A stretch of DNA of 64,000 nucleotides from Myxococcales bacterium. Its GTDB lineage: Bacteria; Myxococcota_A; Polyangia; Polyangiales; Polyangiaceae. The translations under genes were made by a program, and so were the position numbers. The stretch spans positions 1-64,000 of the forward strand of contig CAHJWM010000025.1 of NCBI GenBank assembly GCA_903642325.1. The letters run 5' to 3'. Positions within the stretch are counted from its first letter, which is position 1. Each line of letters begins with the position of its first letter. Under the pieces are notes generated by a model, which worked only from the letters and a program-made list of their open reading frames with translations, had not been told where the DNA came from and made no database searches. This document shows, one piece after another, positions 42,381-52,109 of this stretch.

Positions 42381-43334
42381 GTGATTCGATCTAAAGCATT
42401 GGCACTTTTGGTTTGCTCGTGGTCCTTATGCGCGCATGCCCAAAGCGCCGATAGCCCTGGCGAGCGCTCTGAGGCCGCGGTCGCGGAAAGTGCGTTGGCC
42501 GCGTTTCGCCGGCATGACTATGCCGCAGCACTGGTGCAGTTTCAGCGCGCCGCGGTGATTCTGCCGAGCCCGCTCGTCGACTTGTATCTAGCCCGCTCGC
42601 GAGTTGCTTTGGGACAGCTGGTGCAAGCGGCCGAGGATTACCGAGGCGTCGTTGCCAGTGCCGTGCCCGGCACCAGGAGCGCTGCCATCGCCAGCGCACG
42701 CGATGAGCTTGCACAGCTCAGGCCGCGCATCCCTTCCATCGAGCTTGCGCTCGGTGACGCCGAACAGCACGCTCGCAATCTACGTTTGATTCTGGACGGT
42801 CGTTTGGTCGGGCACGGCGCCCCTGTGGCCGTCGATCCTGGCCACCATGAAATCGTGGCAAGCGACGCGGATGGCGAACAACAGCGGCTCAGCTTCGAGA
42901 TCGCCGAGGGCGAGTCCAAGACCGTCGCGGTTACGTGGCTGTCCGGTGGCGGCCACGTCGCGAAGAAGCAGGAGCAAGTTGCAGGCGCGTCCTCCGCGCG
43001 CAGAACCTGGGGCGTGGTAGCATTGACGGTCGGCGCTACGGGTCTCGGCATTGGGACCGTGACCGGCATCGCCGCGCTCAGCCGCTACTCGGCGGCGGAG
43101 GCTCATTGTCCCGCCTCCCGCTGCACCGAAGGCACGCCCTACGTCGAGGATCAATCGGCGTTTCATACGCTCCGAACGATCTCGGCCGCGGGCTACGCCG
43201 TAGGTGCCGCGGGCATCGGAGCCTGGCTCGGTCTGCTGCTGACGACACCGGCCACGCCGTCCGAGCACCCCAAGGTCAGCCCCTGGACACCCGTAGTCGG
43301 CGTGGGCAGCGCGGGGGCTCGCTACGTGTTTTGA
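42381..43334 (+). CDS. Exported TPR/PEGA-like membrane protein
   Basis: A 317-aa protein of a form common in myxobacteria. A signal peptide (IRSKALALLVCSWSLCAHAQS) is followed by a TPR-like stretch (ESALAAFRRHDYAAALVQFQRAAVILPSPLVDLYLARSRVALGQ), a short PEGA-like beta domain (NLRLILDGRLVGHGAPVAVDPGHHEIVASDADGEQ) and two hydrophobic segments (WGVVALTVGATGLGIGTVTGIAA and AAGYAVGAAGIGAWLGLLL). It probably sits in the envelope as a scaffold. GTG start. Function unknown. Confidence 0.75.
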   Translation: MIRSKALALLVCSWSLCAHAQSADSPGERSEAAVAESALAAFRRHDYAAALVQFQRAAVILPSPLVDLYLARSRVALGQLVQAAEDYRGVVASAVPGTRSAAIASARDELAQLRPRIPSIELALGDAEQHARNLRLILDGRLVGHGAPVAVDPGHHEIVASDADGEQQRLSFEIAEGESKTVAVTWLSGGGHVAKKQEQVAGASSARRTWGVVALTVGATGLGIGTVTGIAALSRYSAAEAHCPASRCTEGTPYVEDQSAFHTLRTISAAGYAVGAAGIGAWLGLLLTTPATPSEHPKVSPWTPVVGVGSAGARYVF

Positions 43335-43604
43335 TCGCGGCGGCGGCTCGAATGGCGTTTCGCAGGCAGGTTAGACAGCGGGTCTAGTGAGTTGATTCAC
43401 GGCGCTGTCACGTCGTTCAGGCTCTGGGCGCGCCTCGATGCGGGCTCGGCGGCACGCTGATTCCCCAGTGTCCATTGGGCCCGCAACCCGCGCGACACGT
43501 TCGTCTGAGAAATGGCTAACGCTTCTAGAGTAAGTGACAACACGGCTCACGGCCGCCTTGCTACGGATAGTCCTCTTCGATCGCACGAACGACCAGAGGA
43601 CCAG

Positions 43605-44324
43605 ATGAGCTCAGAAGCAAACCGGGTTACCCGAGGCGGAATCACCTACATGGTGCCAGAGCCGACACTGCGCGCAGACGAAGTCATCCATTCCCTCCGC
43701 GTTGGCGGCTCGCGCTATTTCTTTGCCGAACGCGTCGCGGCGGCAAACGTCCTCAATGACGAACCGCCCCGCCCCGCGCGCCCACCCGGAGCATGGCTTC
43801 GAACCTCCAAGGCGAATGACGAAAACCGCCAAGCTTCGCTTCCGCATCGGGCGACCCTGATTTCGGCCGCGGAAATGGCTAAAATGTGGGCTACGCTCGA
43901 CTTGCAGGTGCGGGACGACTTACGAGTTGCCGCATTGTTCACGCTGCTCTGCGCGGGCTTACGAAAAAACGAGATCGTGGCGCTCAACTTCGGGGACCTT
44001 CGCGAGGCGAGCGGCGGCTTTTGTCTGCACGTGCGCGGTAGCCGCGCCAATCGCCAGCAAGCGCGCGAGGTGAGCTTCGTCGACGATCCCAAACGTGACG
44101 CCTTGGCAAAATATCTGCGCCTTGAGCACTGCGACACGCAGAGCATGGACGCGCCATTGCTGTGGACGCTCGGGCGTCACGGCACGTGTCAGCGTGGGCG
44201 CATCACGACACACGCGCTGAGTTATTGGGTATCGCAGCTACAGCGCCGTTCGGGCATCGAGCGTCGCCTTTCACCACATTCGTTCCGCCGCGCTTGGCTG
44301 GCGGCTGGGGTCGAGCGCGGTTAG
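43605..44324 (+). pseudogene. Tyrosine recombinase/integrase remnant lacking the catalytic Tyr
   Basis: A 239-aa protein with part of the tyrosine-recombinase catalytic domain: the first catalytic Arg in AGLRKNEIVALNFGDL and the HxxR box in SPHSFRRAWLAAGV. It stops at a TAG right after GVERG. Reading through gives AAIQALRR, then unrelated sequence with no LGH or Tyr motif. The core-binding domain also appears short or missing. The ATG at 43605 has GAGGA 4 bases upstream. No attachment-site repeats or cargo genes were seen. Most likely a decayed mobile-element gene. Confidence 0.7.
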
Positions 44325-44332
44325 GCGGCGAT

Positions 44333-44560
44333 TCAGGCGCTGCGCCGCGTTGCCGCTGAAAGCTCCGTGTTGCGCGGGCCGATGGCCGACCCGCCGCTGG
44401 CGAGGCGGGAACGCTCGCGCCGGCTCTCGTGCGCGTAAGTGCGGGCGATGATGCGCCGGTCGCTCGCGGAGACTCCGTCTAGCTCGTCCGGCTTGAAGTA
44501 AGGCACCGCGGGTGGCCGCGGGAGGGTCGGATTCCTCAACCAATTACTGTCGTCTGACAT
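44333..44560 (-). CDS. Small hypothetical protein
   Basis: A 75-aa frame starting MSDDSNWLRNPTLPRPPAV, then YFKPDELDGVSASDRRIIARTYAHESRRERS, charged and helical at the end. No family recognised, no signal peptide. It lies 8 bases from the recombinase remnant, convergent. Coding status is uncertain, because the window's GC bias creates many open frames. Confidence 0.35.
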   Translation of the reverse strand: MSDDSNWLRNPTLPRPPAVPYFKPDELDGVSASDRRIIARTYAHESRRERSRLASGGSAIGPRNTELSAATRRSA

Positions 44561-44733
44561 GATATTACCGCCAGTCTCCATGATTGCGGGGCACCCATTG
44601 CGGTTTGATGTCCGGGGCTTTGCCTCATCGTGCATCGAACGCGGGGCTCAGGCGTTTGCCCAAACGAACACACGCAAGAAAGTGAAGGTGGGTGTCGCTC
44701 AAGCTAGGTTCATGTCCCACCCATCTCGGAAAG

Positions 44734-47046
44734 CTATACAACAGCCCGCTTCAGGCGCAGCGCGTTCATCACCACGCACACGGAGCTCAAGCTCATGGCG
44801 GCGGCGGCAAGCATCGGGCTCAACAACCAGCCGAAGCTTGGGTAAAGGACACCCGCCGCGAGCGGAATGCCAAGCGCGTTGTATACGAACGCGAAGCACA
44901 AATTTTGCCGGATGTTGGCGACGGTCAGTCGGCTCAGAGCGCGCGCCCGCACGATCCCACGCAGGTCGCCTCTCACGAGCGTAACGCCCGCGCTCTCGAT
45001 GGCGATATCCGTACCGGTGCCCATGGCGATACCGACATCGGCGCGGGCGAGCGCTGGGGCGTCGTTGATCCCGTCCCCGGCCATGGCGACGATTCGCCCT
45101 TCGCGCTGCAGGCGTTCGACGACCGCCGCCTTTTGTTCGGGTAACACGTCGCCGATCACTTCGGAGATGCCGAGACGTTCGGCCACGATTTCCGCGCTCG
45201 CGAGCGCATCCCCGCTCAGTATCAGAAGCCTCAGACCGGCTTGGCGTAGCGCGGCAATGGCGGCGGGGGTGCTGGCTTTGAGCGGGTCGGAAACTGCGAT
45301 GATGCCCGCCACCTTGTCCGCAATTGCCACGAAGAGCACGGTCTCGCCGCGTGCTCGCAGCTCGCGAGCTCGGGCGTCGAAAACCCGCGATTCTTCGGCG
45401 CGGAAATCGAGCCAAGCGCGGTTGCCAACCGCCACGCTCACTCCGTCGAGCAAGCCGGAGACCCCTTTTCCGCTGATTGATTCAAAGCGCGTGACGTCTG
45501 CGACGGCGATGCCGCGCTGCGCGCATCCGTCTAGTATCGCCTTGGCCAGAGGGTGCTCGCTGAGCCGTTCGACGCTCGCGGCCGCGCGCAGTAAGGTCTG
45601 CACGTCGAGCGTAGGAGCGGTGAACACGGACGTGATCTTGGGCTTGCCCTCGGTCAGTGTTCCCGTCTTGTCCAAGACGAGCGTGTTCACCAGATGCAGA
45701 CGCTCGATGGCCTCGGCGTTTTTGAACAGGACGCCAAGCCCCGCCGCCCGGCCACTCGCCACCACTATGGACAGGGGTGTTGCCAGGCCGAGCGCGCACG
45801 GGCAAGCGACGATCAGCACGGCAACGGCGTTGATGACGGCCCGGGAAAGGCGAGGCTCGGGCCCGAACATCCACCAAACGCCGAAGGTGAGCGCCGAGAC
45901 AGCGACGACGCCAGGCACGAAGTAGCTCGACACGCGGTCGACTAGCCGTTGCATGGGGGCACGCGTGCGTTGCGCGTCCTGCACCATGCTTACGATACGG
46001 CTGAGCAAAGTGCTCGCACCGACCCGTTCGGCGCGGACCAGCAGCGAGCCGGCACCGTTGACCGTGCCGCCGATCACGCGCTCGCCCGCGCGCTTCGCGA
46101 CCGGCACCGGCTCCCCGGAGATCATCGACTCATCGACACGGCTCGTACCGTCGAGGACGACGCTGTCGACTGGGACTTTCTCACCAGGGCGAATGCGCAG
46201 TTGGTCCCCGGCGCGCAGCGTTTCGAGCGCAACGTCCTGCTCTTGCCCCCCGGGCTCGACACGGCGAGCGGTCTTGGGCGCGAGGGCGAGCAGCTCGCGA
46301 AGCGCAGCGCCGGTTCGACTGCGCGCGCGGAGCTCCAGAACTTGCCCGAGAAGGATCAGAGTCACGACCACCGACGCCGCCTCGAAGTAAAGCCCAGGAG
46401 CGCCGCCGTGTCCCCCCGCGGACCCCGCGAATGCACGGGGAAAAATCAACGCTACAACGCTGTACAGGTAGGCGGCGCTAACGCCCAGCCCGATCAACGT
46501 GAACATGTTCAGCTGACGGGTTCGCAGCGAGAGCAGCGCCCGCTGCATGAACGGCCAGCCCGACCACAGACAGACCGGAGTGGCCAGGGCGAACTGGATG
46601 GCGCCGAGCGAGCGGCCGGAGTCCGAATGGCGCGACGCAAAGGGCATCAGCATCGCCCCCATTGCGAGCACGACCAGCGGCGCGCTCAAGGCCGCCGCAA
46701 ACCAGAAACGGCGCCACATGTCCCGCAGCTCACTCTGATCTTGCTCGGCGGTGATGGCGGCTGGTTCGAGAGCCATCCCGCACTTCGGGCATGGTCCGGG
46801 GGCGCTCTGCCGGACCTCCGGGTCCATGGGGCACACGTATCCGGCAGCCGTGCTCCCCGCGGGCGGAGGTGTCCACGGCGGCGGCTGGGCAGGCCCCGTA
46901 TCGTCGTTCAAAAAATCGAGCGGATTCTCCGCAAAACGCTGTCGGCACTTCGGCCCACAGAAGGCGTACGAGTGGCCCCCGTAGACGAATGAACCGCCTC
47001 GCGGGTGGTCCGGGCTCACAGCCATTCCGCACACTGGGTCTCGCAT
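44734..47046 (-). CDS. copA: Copper-transporting P-type ATPase with N-terminal YHS and heavy-metal-binding domains
   Basis: A P1B-ATPase of 770 aa. The N-terminus has a YHS-like metal domain ([16 protein letters not shown]...[11 protein letters not shown]) and a second Cys/Met metal-binding domain ([24 protein letters not shown]) instead of the usual HMA CxxC domains. The core shows ISGEPVPV, the ion-binding CPC ([12 protein letters not shown]), [11 protein letters not shown], the nucleotide SEHPLAKA and [10 protein letters not shown]. Such pumps export Cu(I) or Ag(I) across the inner membrane. It is the last gene of the copper operon, 9 bases after the multicopper oxidase gene; a GAGG site precedes the ATG. 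Confidence 0.94.
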   Translation of the reverse strand: MRDPVCGMAVSPDHPRGGSFVYGGHSYAFCGPKCRQRFAENPLDFLNDDTGPAQPPPWTPPPAGSTAAGYVCPMDPEVRQSAPGPCPKCGMALEPAAITAEQDQSELRDMWRRFWFAAALSAPLVVLAMGAMLMPFASRHSDSGRSLGAIQFALATPVCLWSGWPFMQRALLSLRTRQLNMFTLIGLGVSAAYLYSVVALIFPRAFAGSAGGHGGAPGLYFEAASVVVTLILLGQVLELRARSRTGAALRELLALAPKTARRVEPGGQEQDVALETLRAGDQLRIRPGEKVPVDSVVLDGTSRVDESMISGEPVPVAKRAGERVIGGTVNGAGSLLVRAERVGASTLLSRIVSMVQDAQRTRAPMQRLVDRVSSYFVPGVVAVSALTFGVWWMFGPEPRLSRAVINAVAVLIVACPCALGLATPLSIVVASGRAAGLGVLFKNAEAIERLHLVNTLVLDKTGTLTEGKPKITSVFTAPTLDVQTLLRAAASVERLSEHPLAKAILDGCAQRGIAVADVTRFESISGKGVSGLLDGVSVAVGNRAWLDFRAEESRVFDARARELRARGETVLFVAIADKVAGIIAVSDPLKASTPAAIAALRQAGLRLLILSGDALASAEIVAERLGISEVIGDVLPEQKAAVVERLQREGRIVAMAGDGINDAPALARADVGIAMGTGTDIAIESAGVTLVRGDLRGIVRARALSRLTVANIRQNLCFAFVYNALGIPLAAGVLYPSFGWLLSPMLAAAAMSLSSVCVVMNALRLKRAVV

Positions 47047-47055
47047 GAGTCCTCG

Positions 47056-48462
47056 CTAGCCAGTTCGTACTTGGGCGTCGGCCCAGGCCCGGGCAGGGGC
47101 TTTTACGTCGATGCCATCACGCTCCAAGTCCGCGCTGGGCGCGCGCTCGGCGAGCGTGCCTTCGGGCGCGTCGTACCAGCCGGGGTCTCCGTATCCGGTC
47201 AACTGATCGCGCACTTTGAGGATCGTGAACATACCTCCCATGGTGATCCTGTCGTGCTTGCCCCGACCGCCGCTCATTGGAATGCTGTTATTGGGCACGC
47301 CCATGCCCATGTCACCCATGTCCGCCATGCCGGCTTGGCCCATCGTCATGTAGCCGGGTAGCAGACGCCGTACTTTCTCGTCTAGCGTCCCGGGCTTGAC
47401 GCCGATCATATTCGGCACGCCATGCCCCATCTGATTCATCACGTGGTGTGTCATGTGGCAGTGCAGGGCCCAATCGCCGGGCTCGTTAGCCACGAATTCG
47501 ATCGTGCGCGTGCTGCCCACGGGAACCAGCACCGTTGTTTCCGGCCATTGCGCAGACTCTTGAATAGCGCCGCCGTCTGTTTCGGTGACCTTGAAGCGAT
47601 AGCCGTGCAGATGAATGGGGTGATGATCCATGGCGCTCAGGTTGCCGATCCGGATCCGCACTCGCTGGCCCTTCTTCACGACCAACGGGTCTGTCCCGGG
47701 AAACGCCTTGCCGTTGATGGTGAGCAAGTTGAACTCGACCATCTCGTTAGGATCGGGCCGCGCAGCGCCGACGTCGACACGCCACTCATGAAGCATCAAA
47801 GCAAAGTCGCGATCGACCTGCGGTCCGCGCGGGTGGCGCGGATGAATCACGAACAGGCCGGTCATGCCCAAGCCCATCTGTGTCATCTCGTCGTGGTGTG
47901 AGTGGTACATGCCGGTGCCACTCTGGCGCAGCGTGACCTCGTATTTGAAGGTCTCGCCGGGTTGGATGGCCTTCTGGTTGAGGCCGCCCACGCCGTCCAT
48001 GCCGTTGTCGAGCAGAATGCCGTGGCAGTGCAGGGTGGTGGCCGCTGGCAAGCGATTACTAAGGTAGATGCGCACGCGGTCGCCCTCGACCGCTTCGATC
48101 GTGGGACCGTGCACGTGCCCGTTGTATCCCCAACAGTGCGCTTTGATTCCGGGCGCATATTCGTGCTCCACCTCTTCTGCAACGAGGTGAAATATTTTCA
48201 CGCCATTCACCACTTTCCAGGGCAGCTTCGCGCCGTTTGGCACCACTACCGGACGATATTCGCCGCCCGGGAGCGCAGCGCTAGCAGGTGCCGCGCTGGG
48301 CCGTTCGGCCGCGGCCGCGGCCGCGGGCCGCATCAGCGTACCGAGTGCACTGGCGGTCAGCGTGATGGCGCCCGTGCCTAGCACGCGGCGCCGGCTGAGC
48401 CCATCACCCGTCAGGCCGAGCGCAGTGTCGTTGTTCGCGTCGTCTAATTCATGGTCGGTCAT
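47056..48462 (-). CDS. Multicopper oxidase (CopA/CueO-like), Met-rich C-terminus
   Basis: A 468-aa oxidase with a twin-Arg-type leader (LSRRRVLGTGAITLTASALG). All copper motifs are present: HCHGILLDNGMDG, YHSHHDEMTQMG, HPIHLHGYRF and HCHMTHHVMNQM (type 1 site with Met). The following Met-rich tail (MGQAGMADMGDMGMGV) is typical of periplasmic copper-binding oxidases that oxidise Cu(I). The ATG at 48462 follows AGGAG by 6 bases and overlaps the upstream efflux-lipoprotein gene by 14 bases; an upstream in-frame extension is not used. Part of the copper operon. Confidence 0.93.
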   Translation of the reverse strand: MTDHELDDANNDTALGLTGDGLSRRRVLGTGAITLTASALGTLMRPAAAAAAERPSAAPASAALPGGEYRPVVVPNGAKLPWKVVNGVKIFHLVAEEVEHEYAPGIKAHCWGYNGHVHGPTIEAVEGDRVRIYLSNRLPAATTLHCHGILLDNGMDGVGGLNQKAIQPGETFKYEVTLRQSGTGMYHSHHDEMTQMGLGMTGLFVIHPRHPRGPQVDRDFALMLHEWRVDVGAARPDPNEMVEFNLLTINGKAFPGTDPLVVKKGQRVRIRIGNLSAMDHHPIHLHGYRFKVTETDGGAIQESAQWPETTVLVPVGSTRTIEFVANEPGDWALHCHMTHHVMNQMGHGVPNMIGVKPGTLDEKVRRLLPGYMTMGQAGMADMGDMGMGVPNNSIPMSGGRGKHDRITMGGMFTILKVRDQLTGYGDPGWYDAPEGTLAERAPSADLERDGIDVKAPARAWADAQVRTG

Positions 48463-49828
48463 CAGTCGCTCCTTGTGACTCGTTGGCGCTGCCGCCCAGT
48501 GCTCGTTCCAGCTCGGCACGAGCGACCCAGTAGTCGCGCACGGTAGCGAGGTAGGCGCGCGCGGTCTCGACGTCCGACTTCTTCGCCGCCAAGAGCTCGT
48601 ACAGCCCGATCTGCATGGCGTTGTACGCGAGCTCCGATTGCTCGAGCACGACGCGGCGGAGCGGCATGAGTGCCGTCAGGTATCGCTCGGCTGCGTAACG
48701 GCTCGAGTCCAGGCGAGCCTTGGCCAACCTGACCTGAGAGCGCACGTCGAGACCGATACCGTCCAAGCGGCGTTGCGCTTGACGTTGTTCTGCCTCCAGA
48801 CGACCGATCAGTGCTTGGCGCTGATCGAAAATAGGCAGCTCGAGCGACAGCGACGGCCCGAGCAAGCGCGGCCCGGTCACGTCTCGGTGCATGTGGGCGC
48901 CGATGTTGAGAACGCCCATATAGCGTGAAGTCCGCGCCAAACGCAGGGCAGTGTCCATCAGCTCGAGCTGTTTGCGCGCCGCTTGCACGTCTAGCCTTTG
49001 TCCGAGCGCGCGCGTTTCCAAATGCGCGAGCGGCGGCTCGCGGCTTGGGATCGCAGCTAACGGTTGGGTGAGCCTCCAGCCCGCGTTCGGGCCCCATAGG
49101 CCCAAAAGGCGGTTCAACCGCTCGCGCCGTTCGCCGAGGTCGAGCTGCTCACGCGCGAGCTCGAGCTCGGTTTCGACCGAAGCGGCTCGCTCGCTCGCCA
49201 GCCTCCGCTCGCTCACGTTGCCCGCATCGTACTGCTCGCCGGCGAGAGTGGCGCCCGCGTTGGCGCCATCGGCGATGCCGCGCATCAACTCCACCGTCTG
49301 TTGTGCGGCCTGCACCTGCACGAAAATCTTACTAGCCTCTGCCGCCATTTCGAGTGCGGCCTGCGCGACGCGCAGCACATCTGCATCGAACTGCGCCTCG
49401 GCCACGCGTTTGCGCAGAGGCAGCACGAACAAGTCCAAGAAATTTTGCACGACCGACACTTCGTACTCGGGTCGCCCGCTCGAATTTTGCACCTGAAACC
49501 CGATGCTGCCGCCGAGCGTGGGGTTCGAAAGCAGTCCGGCCTGCACCAGGTCGGCCTGGGACACGTCCAGCCCGTCGTACGTCTCTTGGAGCTCCGGATT
49601 ATTCAAAAGTGCAATCTCGACGGCGTGCTCGCGCGTGAGACCGCCCCGCAGCAGCTGCTCGACACGGTCGGAGATTTGCTTGGCGGCCGGCGTGCCACGT
49701 TGCCAACCCGTGTGGTGACCGGTGCGCATTTGGACGAGCGCGTCCACGCTGTCGTGACCGCGGGCCTTTTTCAAATGCGCGCACGCGGATGCGAGCAGCA
49801 ACGAGGCTAGCAGTAGCGTGCGCATCAT
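48449..49828 (-). CDS. Outer-membrane efflux lipoprotein, TolC/CusC-like
   Basis: A 459-aa protein starting MMRTLLLASLLLASAC, a lipoprotein signal with Cys at 16. The mature part is TolC-like: long coiled helices with two related halves (RVEQLLRGGLTREHAVEIALLNNPELQETYDGLDVSQADLVQAGLLSNPTLGGSIGF and a later repeat). It lacks CusA/CusB-type partners in this window, so it may act with the multicopper oxidase or with remote components; that is inference. GAGG precedes the chosen ATG by 6 bases. The gap to csoR is 28 bases. Confidence 0.9.
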   Translation of the reverse strand: MMRTLLLASLLLASACAHLKKARGHDSVDALVQMRTGHHTGWQRGTPAAKQISDRVEQLLRGGLTREHAVEIALLNNPELQETYDGLDVSQADLVQAGLLSNPTLGGSIGFQVQNSSGRPEYEVSVVQNFLDLFVLPLRKRVAEAQFDADVLRVAQAALEMAAEASKIFVQVQAAQQTVELMRGIADGANAGATLAGEQYDAGNVSERRLASERAASVETELELAREQLDLGERRERLNRLLGLWGPNAGWRLTQPLAAIPSREPPLAHLETRALGQRLDVQAARKQLELMDTALRLARTSRYMGVLNIGAHMHRDVTGPRLLGPSLSLELPIFDQRQALIGRLEAEQRQAQRRLDGIGLDVRSQVRLAKARLDSSRYAAERYLTALMPLRRVVLEQSELAYNAMQIGLYELLAAKKSDVETARAYLATVRDYWVARAELERALGGSANESQGATDDRP

Positions 49829-49856
49829 GATCGCCCTCAAGTTCATGAAAAGCCCG

Positions 49857-50216
49857 TCAGCCAGCGTGCTTGGACCACAGTGCGACGAGCTCATCTATGG
49901 CTTGCTGAGCTTCCGCATCGGAGCCGTTCAGCGCCCGGCGCGCGCAATGCGAAAGGTGATTGCGCACGAGCTCCTTCGAAACCCCACGCAGCGCTTCTTG
50001 CACCGAAGCCACTTGCATCAAGATGTCCGGACAATACCGGTCGTCTTCCACCATTTTATGCAGGCCGCGCACTTGCCCTTCGATGCGACGCAGCCGCTTC
50101 AAGTTCGAGCTCTTGATCTCCGAGTCCACCCCGAGCGCGTGCCGCTGACCTCCGGCTCCACTGGCGTTTTTCTCGATGAGGGATTGCATCAGGACCGTTT
50201 TTGACCTTCCGACCAT
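49857..50216 (-). CDS. csoR: CsoR/RcnR family metal-sensing repressor
   Basis: Up to 119 aa, all helical. The family core is clear (KSSNLKRLRRIEGQVRGLHKMVEDDRYCPDILMQVASVQEAL...NHLSHC), with the Cu(I) ligand set C-H-C in YCPDI and the N-H-L-S-H-C segment. The presence of copper-resistance genes immediately downstream supports a copper sensor. ATGs at 50216 and 50189 are both possible: the first lies at the expected transcription start, giving a leaderless message. First gene of the operon csoR-TolC-like-multicopper oxidase-copA. Confidence 0.92.
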   Translation of the reverse strand: MVGRSKTVLMQSLIEKNASGAGGQRHALGVDSEIKSSNLKRLRRIEGQVRGLHKMVEDDRYCPDILMQVASVQEALRGVSKELVRNHLSHCARRALNGSDAEAQQAIDELVALWSKHAG

Positions 50217-50220
50217 TGCT

Positions 50221-50250
50221 ATAGGTATACCCCCTATGCCTATGTGTCAA
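50221..50250 (-). promoter_or_regulatory. Candidate csoR operon promoter overlapping a CsoR-type operator
   Basis: On the minus strand a TTGACA (50250-50245) is followed after 17 bases by TACCTA (50227-50222). The region in between (50221-50243, plus strand ATAGG...CCTAT with a TACCCCCTA core) is a C-run pseudo-palindrome typical of CsoR/RcnR family operators. It overlaps the -35 to -10 spacer and the start codon, as autorepression would need. Binding not tested. Confidence 0.6.
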
Positions 50251-50307
50251 GGCCGCGGGACCGATGCCGATGATGCCCCGCTTGACGCCCAGTGAATGGC
50301 AACGAGC

Positions 50308-51204
50308 TCACGGTACGAATGCCGCGGCCTGAGCGCGGAACTGCTCGAGCAGCGCGCGCAGCGCGGCGCTCTTGTACTTTTGTTTGTGCAGAACGAGGTA
50401 AAAAGAGCGACGAAAGTCGCGCTGCGGCACGCTGCACGCGATCAGGGTGTGGTAGCGAAATGAATCTTCGAGTGCGATTCGGGATACGCAACCGACCCCC
50501 AAGCCCGCTTCGACCGCACTTTTTATGGCCTCCGTATGTTGAAGCTCGAGCACGATCTCGAGCTCTGCCAAAATGCCGTGCATGGCCCGTTCGAACGCTT
50601 GGCGGGTACCCGACCCGGGCTCGCGTACGATCCATGACGCTTGCACCAAGTCTGCGTCGCTGAGGCGAGCCTTCTTTGCAAAGGGATGATTGGGGGCGCA
50701 GAAAACCACCAGCTCATCCGGCCGCCAATGGCTTACCTCCAGCTCGGGCTCGTGCAGCTCACCTTCGACCAATCCGATGTCGATTTCGAAGTCGAGCACC
50801 TTGCGCGCGATCTCCGCGGTGTTGGCCACATCCAAGGTGACGCGCGCGCCCGGGTGCTCGCGCATGAAGCGCGCTATCTCCGGCACCATCAAGTAGTTGC
50901 CAACGCTGAGCGTCGCGCCGACTCGCAGCGGCCCGACGCTGCTTTGATTGCCGAGCCCGGCTTCGAGCTCGGCTGCTTGATCAATCAGCGCCTGGGCCCG
51001 CGGTTGAAGCGAGCGCCCGAGGCCGCTCAGCTGAACGCGCTTCCCCAAGCGCTCGAACAATTGGATACCGAACTGTCGCTCCAAATCCGCCAAGGATCCG
51101 CTCACGGCGGATTGCGACATGGCCAGATCTCTGGCCGCGCGGCTTACGCTTTCGTGATGGGCCACGGCCAGGAAGACCTCGAGCTGACGCAGGGTGTAAC
51201 GCAT
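50308..51204 (-). CDS. finR: LysR family regulator, FinR/YeiE-like
   Basis: A 298-aa LysR regulator with an N-terminal winged helix (MRYTLRQLEVFLAVAHHESVSRAARDLAMSQSAVSGSLADLERQFGIQLFERLGKRVQLS) close in form to FinR/YeiE proteins. The substrate domain includes LRVGATLSVGNYLMVPEIARFMREHPGARVTLDVANTAEI and PGSGTRQAFERAMHGI. It is divergently arranged with a ferredoxin-NADP reductase gene. In Pseudomonas, FinR activates the neighbouring fpr gene under oxidative stress, so the same role is likely here. The symbol is by analogy. Confidence 0.85.
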   Translation of the reverse strand: MRYTLRQLEVFLAVAHHESVSRAARDLAMSQSAVSGSLADLERQFGIQLFERLGKRVQLSGLGRSLQPRAQALIDQAAELEAGLGNQSSVGPLRVGATLSVGNYLMVPEIARFMREHPGARVTLDVANTAEIARKVLDFEIDIGLVEGELHEPELEVSHWRPDELVVFCAPNHPFAKKARLSDADLVQASWIVREPGSGTRQAFERAMHGILAELEIVLELQHTEAIKSAVEAGLGVGCVSRIALEDSFRYHTLIACSVPQRDFRRSFYLVLHKQKYKSAALRALLEQFRAQAAAFVP

Positions 51205-51278
51205 ATCGGTAAATCCGAATATACTATACGGAATAACGCAGTTTACCGATGGTTCGCCCCGCCTTAAATCAACACCTG

Positions 51279-52061
51279 ATGAGCGCCACGACCAATCTGA
51301 ACCACGAGACCGTCCTCGAGGTCCGCCACTGGAATGATAGCCTTTTTAGCTTCAAAACCACGCGCGACGCGGGGTTCCGCTTCAAAAACGGACACTTCGT
51401 GATGATCGGGCTAGAGGTCGAAGGCAAGCCGCTGCTCCGTGCCTACAGCGTAGCCAGCCCGAATTACGAAGAACATCTGGAGTTTTACAGCATCAAGGTG
51501 GCCGACGGCCCGCTCACGTCGCGCTTGCAGCACCTCAAGCCCGGTGATCAGGTCCTGGTCGGCAAGAAGCCGACGGGCACGCTCGTGATGAGCCACCTGC
51601 TACCGGGCAAGCGCTTGTACCTGCTCAGCACGGGCACGGGCTTGGCGCCCTTCATGAGCATGATCCGCGACCCCGAGGTGTACGAGCACTTCGAGCACGT
51701 GATCCTTGCTCATGGCGTGCGCATCACGAGCGAGCTCGGCTACGCTGAGTACATTCGCAACGAGCTCCCACAGCACGAGTACTTGGGTGATCTGGTCAAA
51801 CACCAGCTCCTCTACTACCCAACGGTGACTCGCGAGCCCTTCGAACATCAGGGCCGGCTCACTGATCTGATCGACAACGGGAAGCTCACGTCGGACCTGG
51901 GCATGCCGGATCTGAATCCTGAGCACGACCGCGTGATGATCTGTGGCAACCCGAGCATGCTGGACGAGCTGGTTGCGCGCCTGGAAGCGCGTGGCTTCCG
52001 CGAAGGCAAGAGCCACGAAGCCGGTCATTACACCATCGAGCGCGCTTTCGTGGAACGCTGA
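51279..52061 (+). CDS. fpr: Ferredoxin--NADP reductase
   Basis: A 260-aa flavoprotein of the bacterial FNR class. FAD motif RAYSVASPNYEEHLEFYS, NADP loop STGTGLAPFMSMIRDP and the MICGNPSMLDELVARLEARGF segment are all present. The C-terminus ends FVER, as in subclass I/II bacterial Fpr. It passes electrons between NADPH and ferredoxin or flavodoxin and supports oxidative-stress defence. The ATG at 51279 is chosen because homologues begin with this Thr/Asn-rich lead; an ATG at 51249 is possible. Divergent from finR. Confidence 0.94.
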   Translation: MSATTNLNHETVLEVRHWNDSLFSFKTTRDAGFRFKNGHFVMIGLEVEGKPLLRAYSVASPNYEEHLEFYSIKVADGPLTSRLQHLKPGDQVLVGKKPTGTLVMSHLLPGKRLYLLSTGTGLAPFMSMIRDPEVYEHFEHVILAHGVRITSELGYAEYIRNELPQHEYLGDLVKHQLLYYPTVTREPFEHQGRLTDLIDNGKLTSDLGMPDLNPEHDRVMICGNPSMLDELVARLEARGFREGKSHEAGHYTIERAFVER

Positions 52062-52109
52062 GTCCCATACAATCCGGGCTGTCCTCGAGCGCCGCGGGAA
52101 CCTGCGGAC

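Noticed and set aside
43512-44324. Active integrative element
   Set aside because: The recombinase lacks its Tyr, and no attachment-site repeats, cargo or second mobility gene were seen.
45949-46992. 347-codon plus-strand frame inside copA
   Set aside because: Shadow of the P-type ATPase; Arg/Gly/Asp-rich low-complexity translation.
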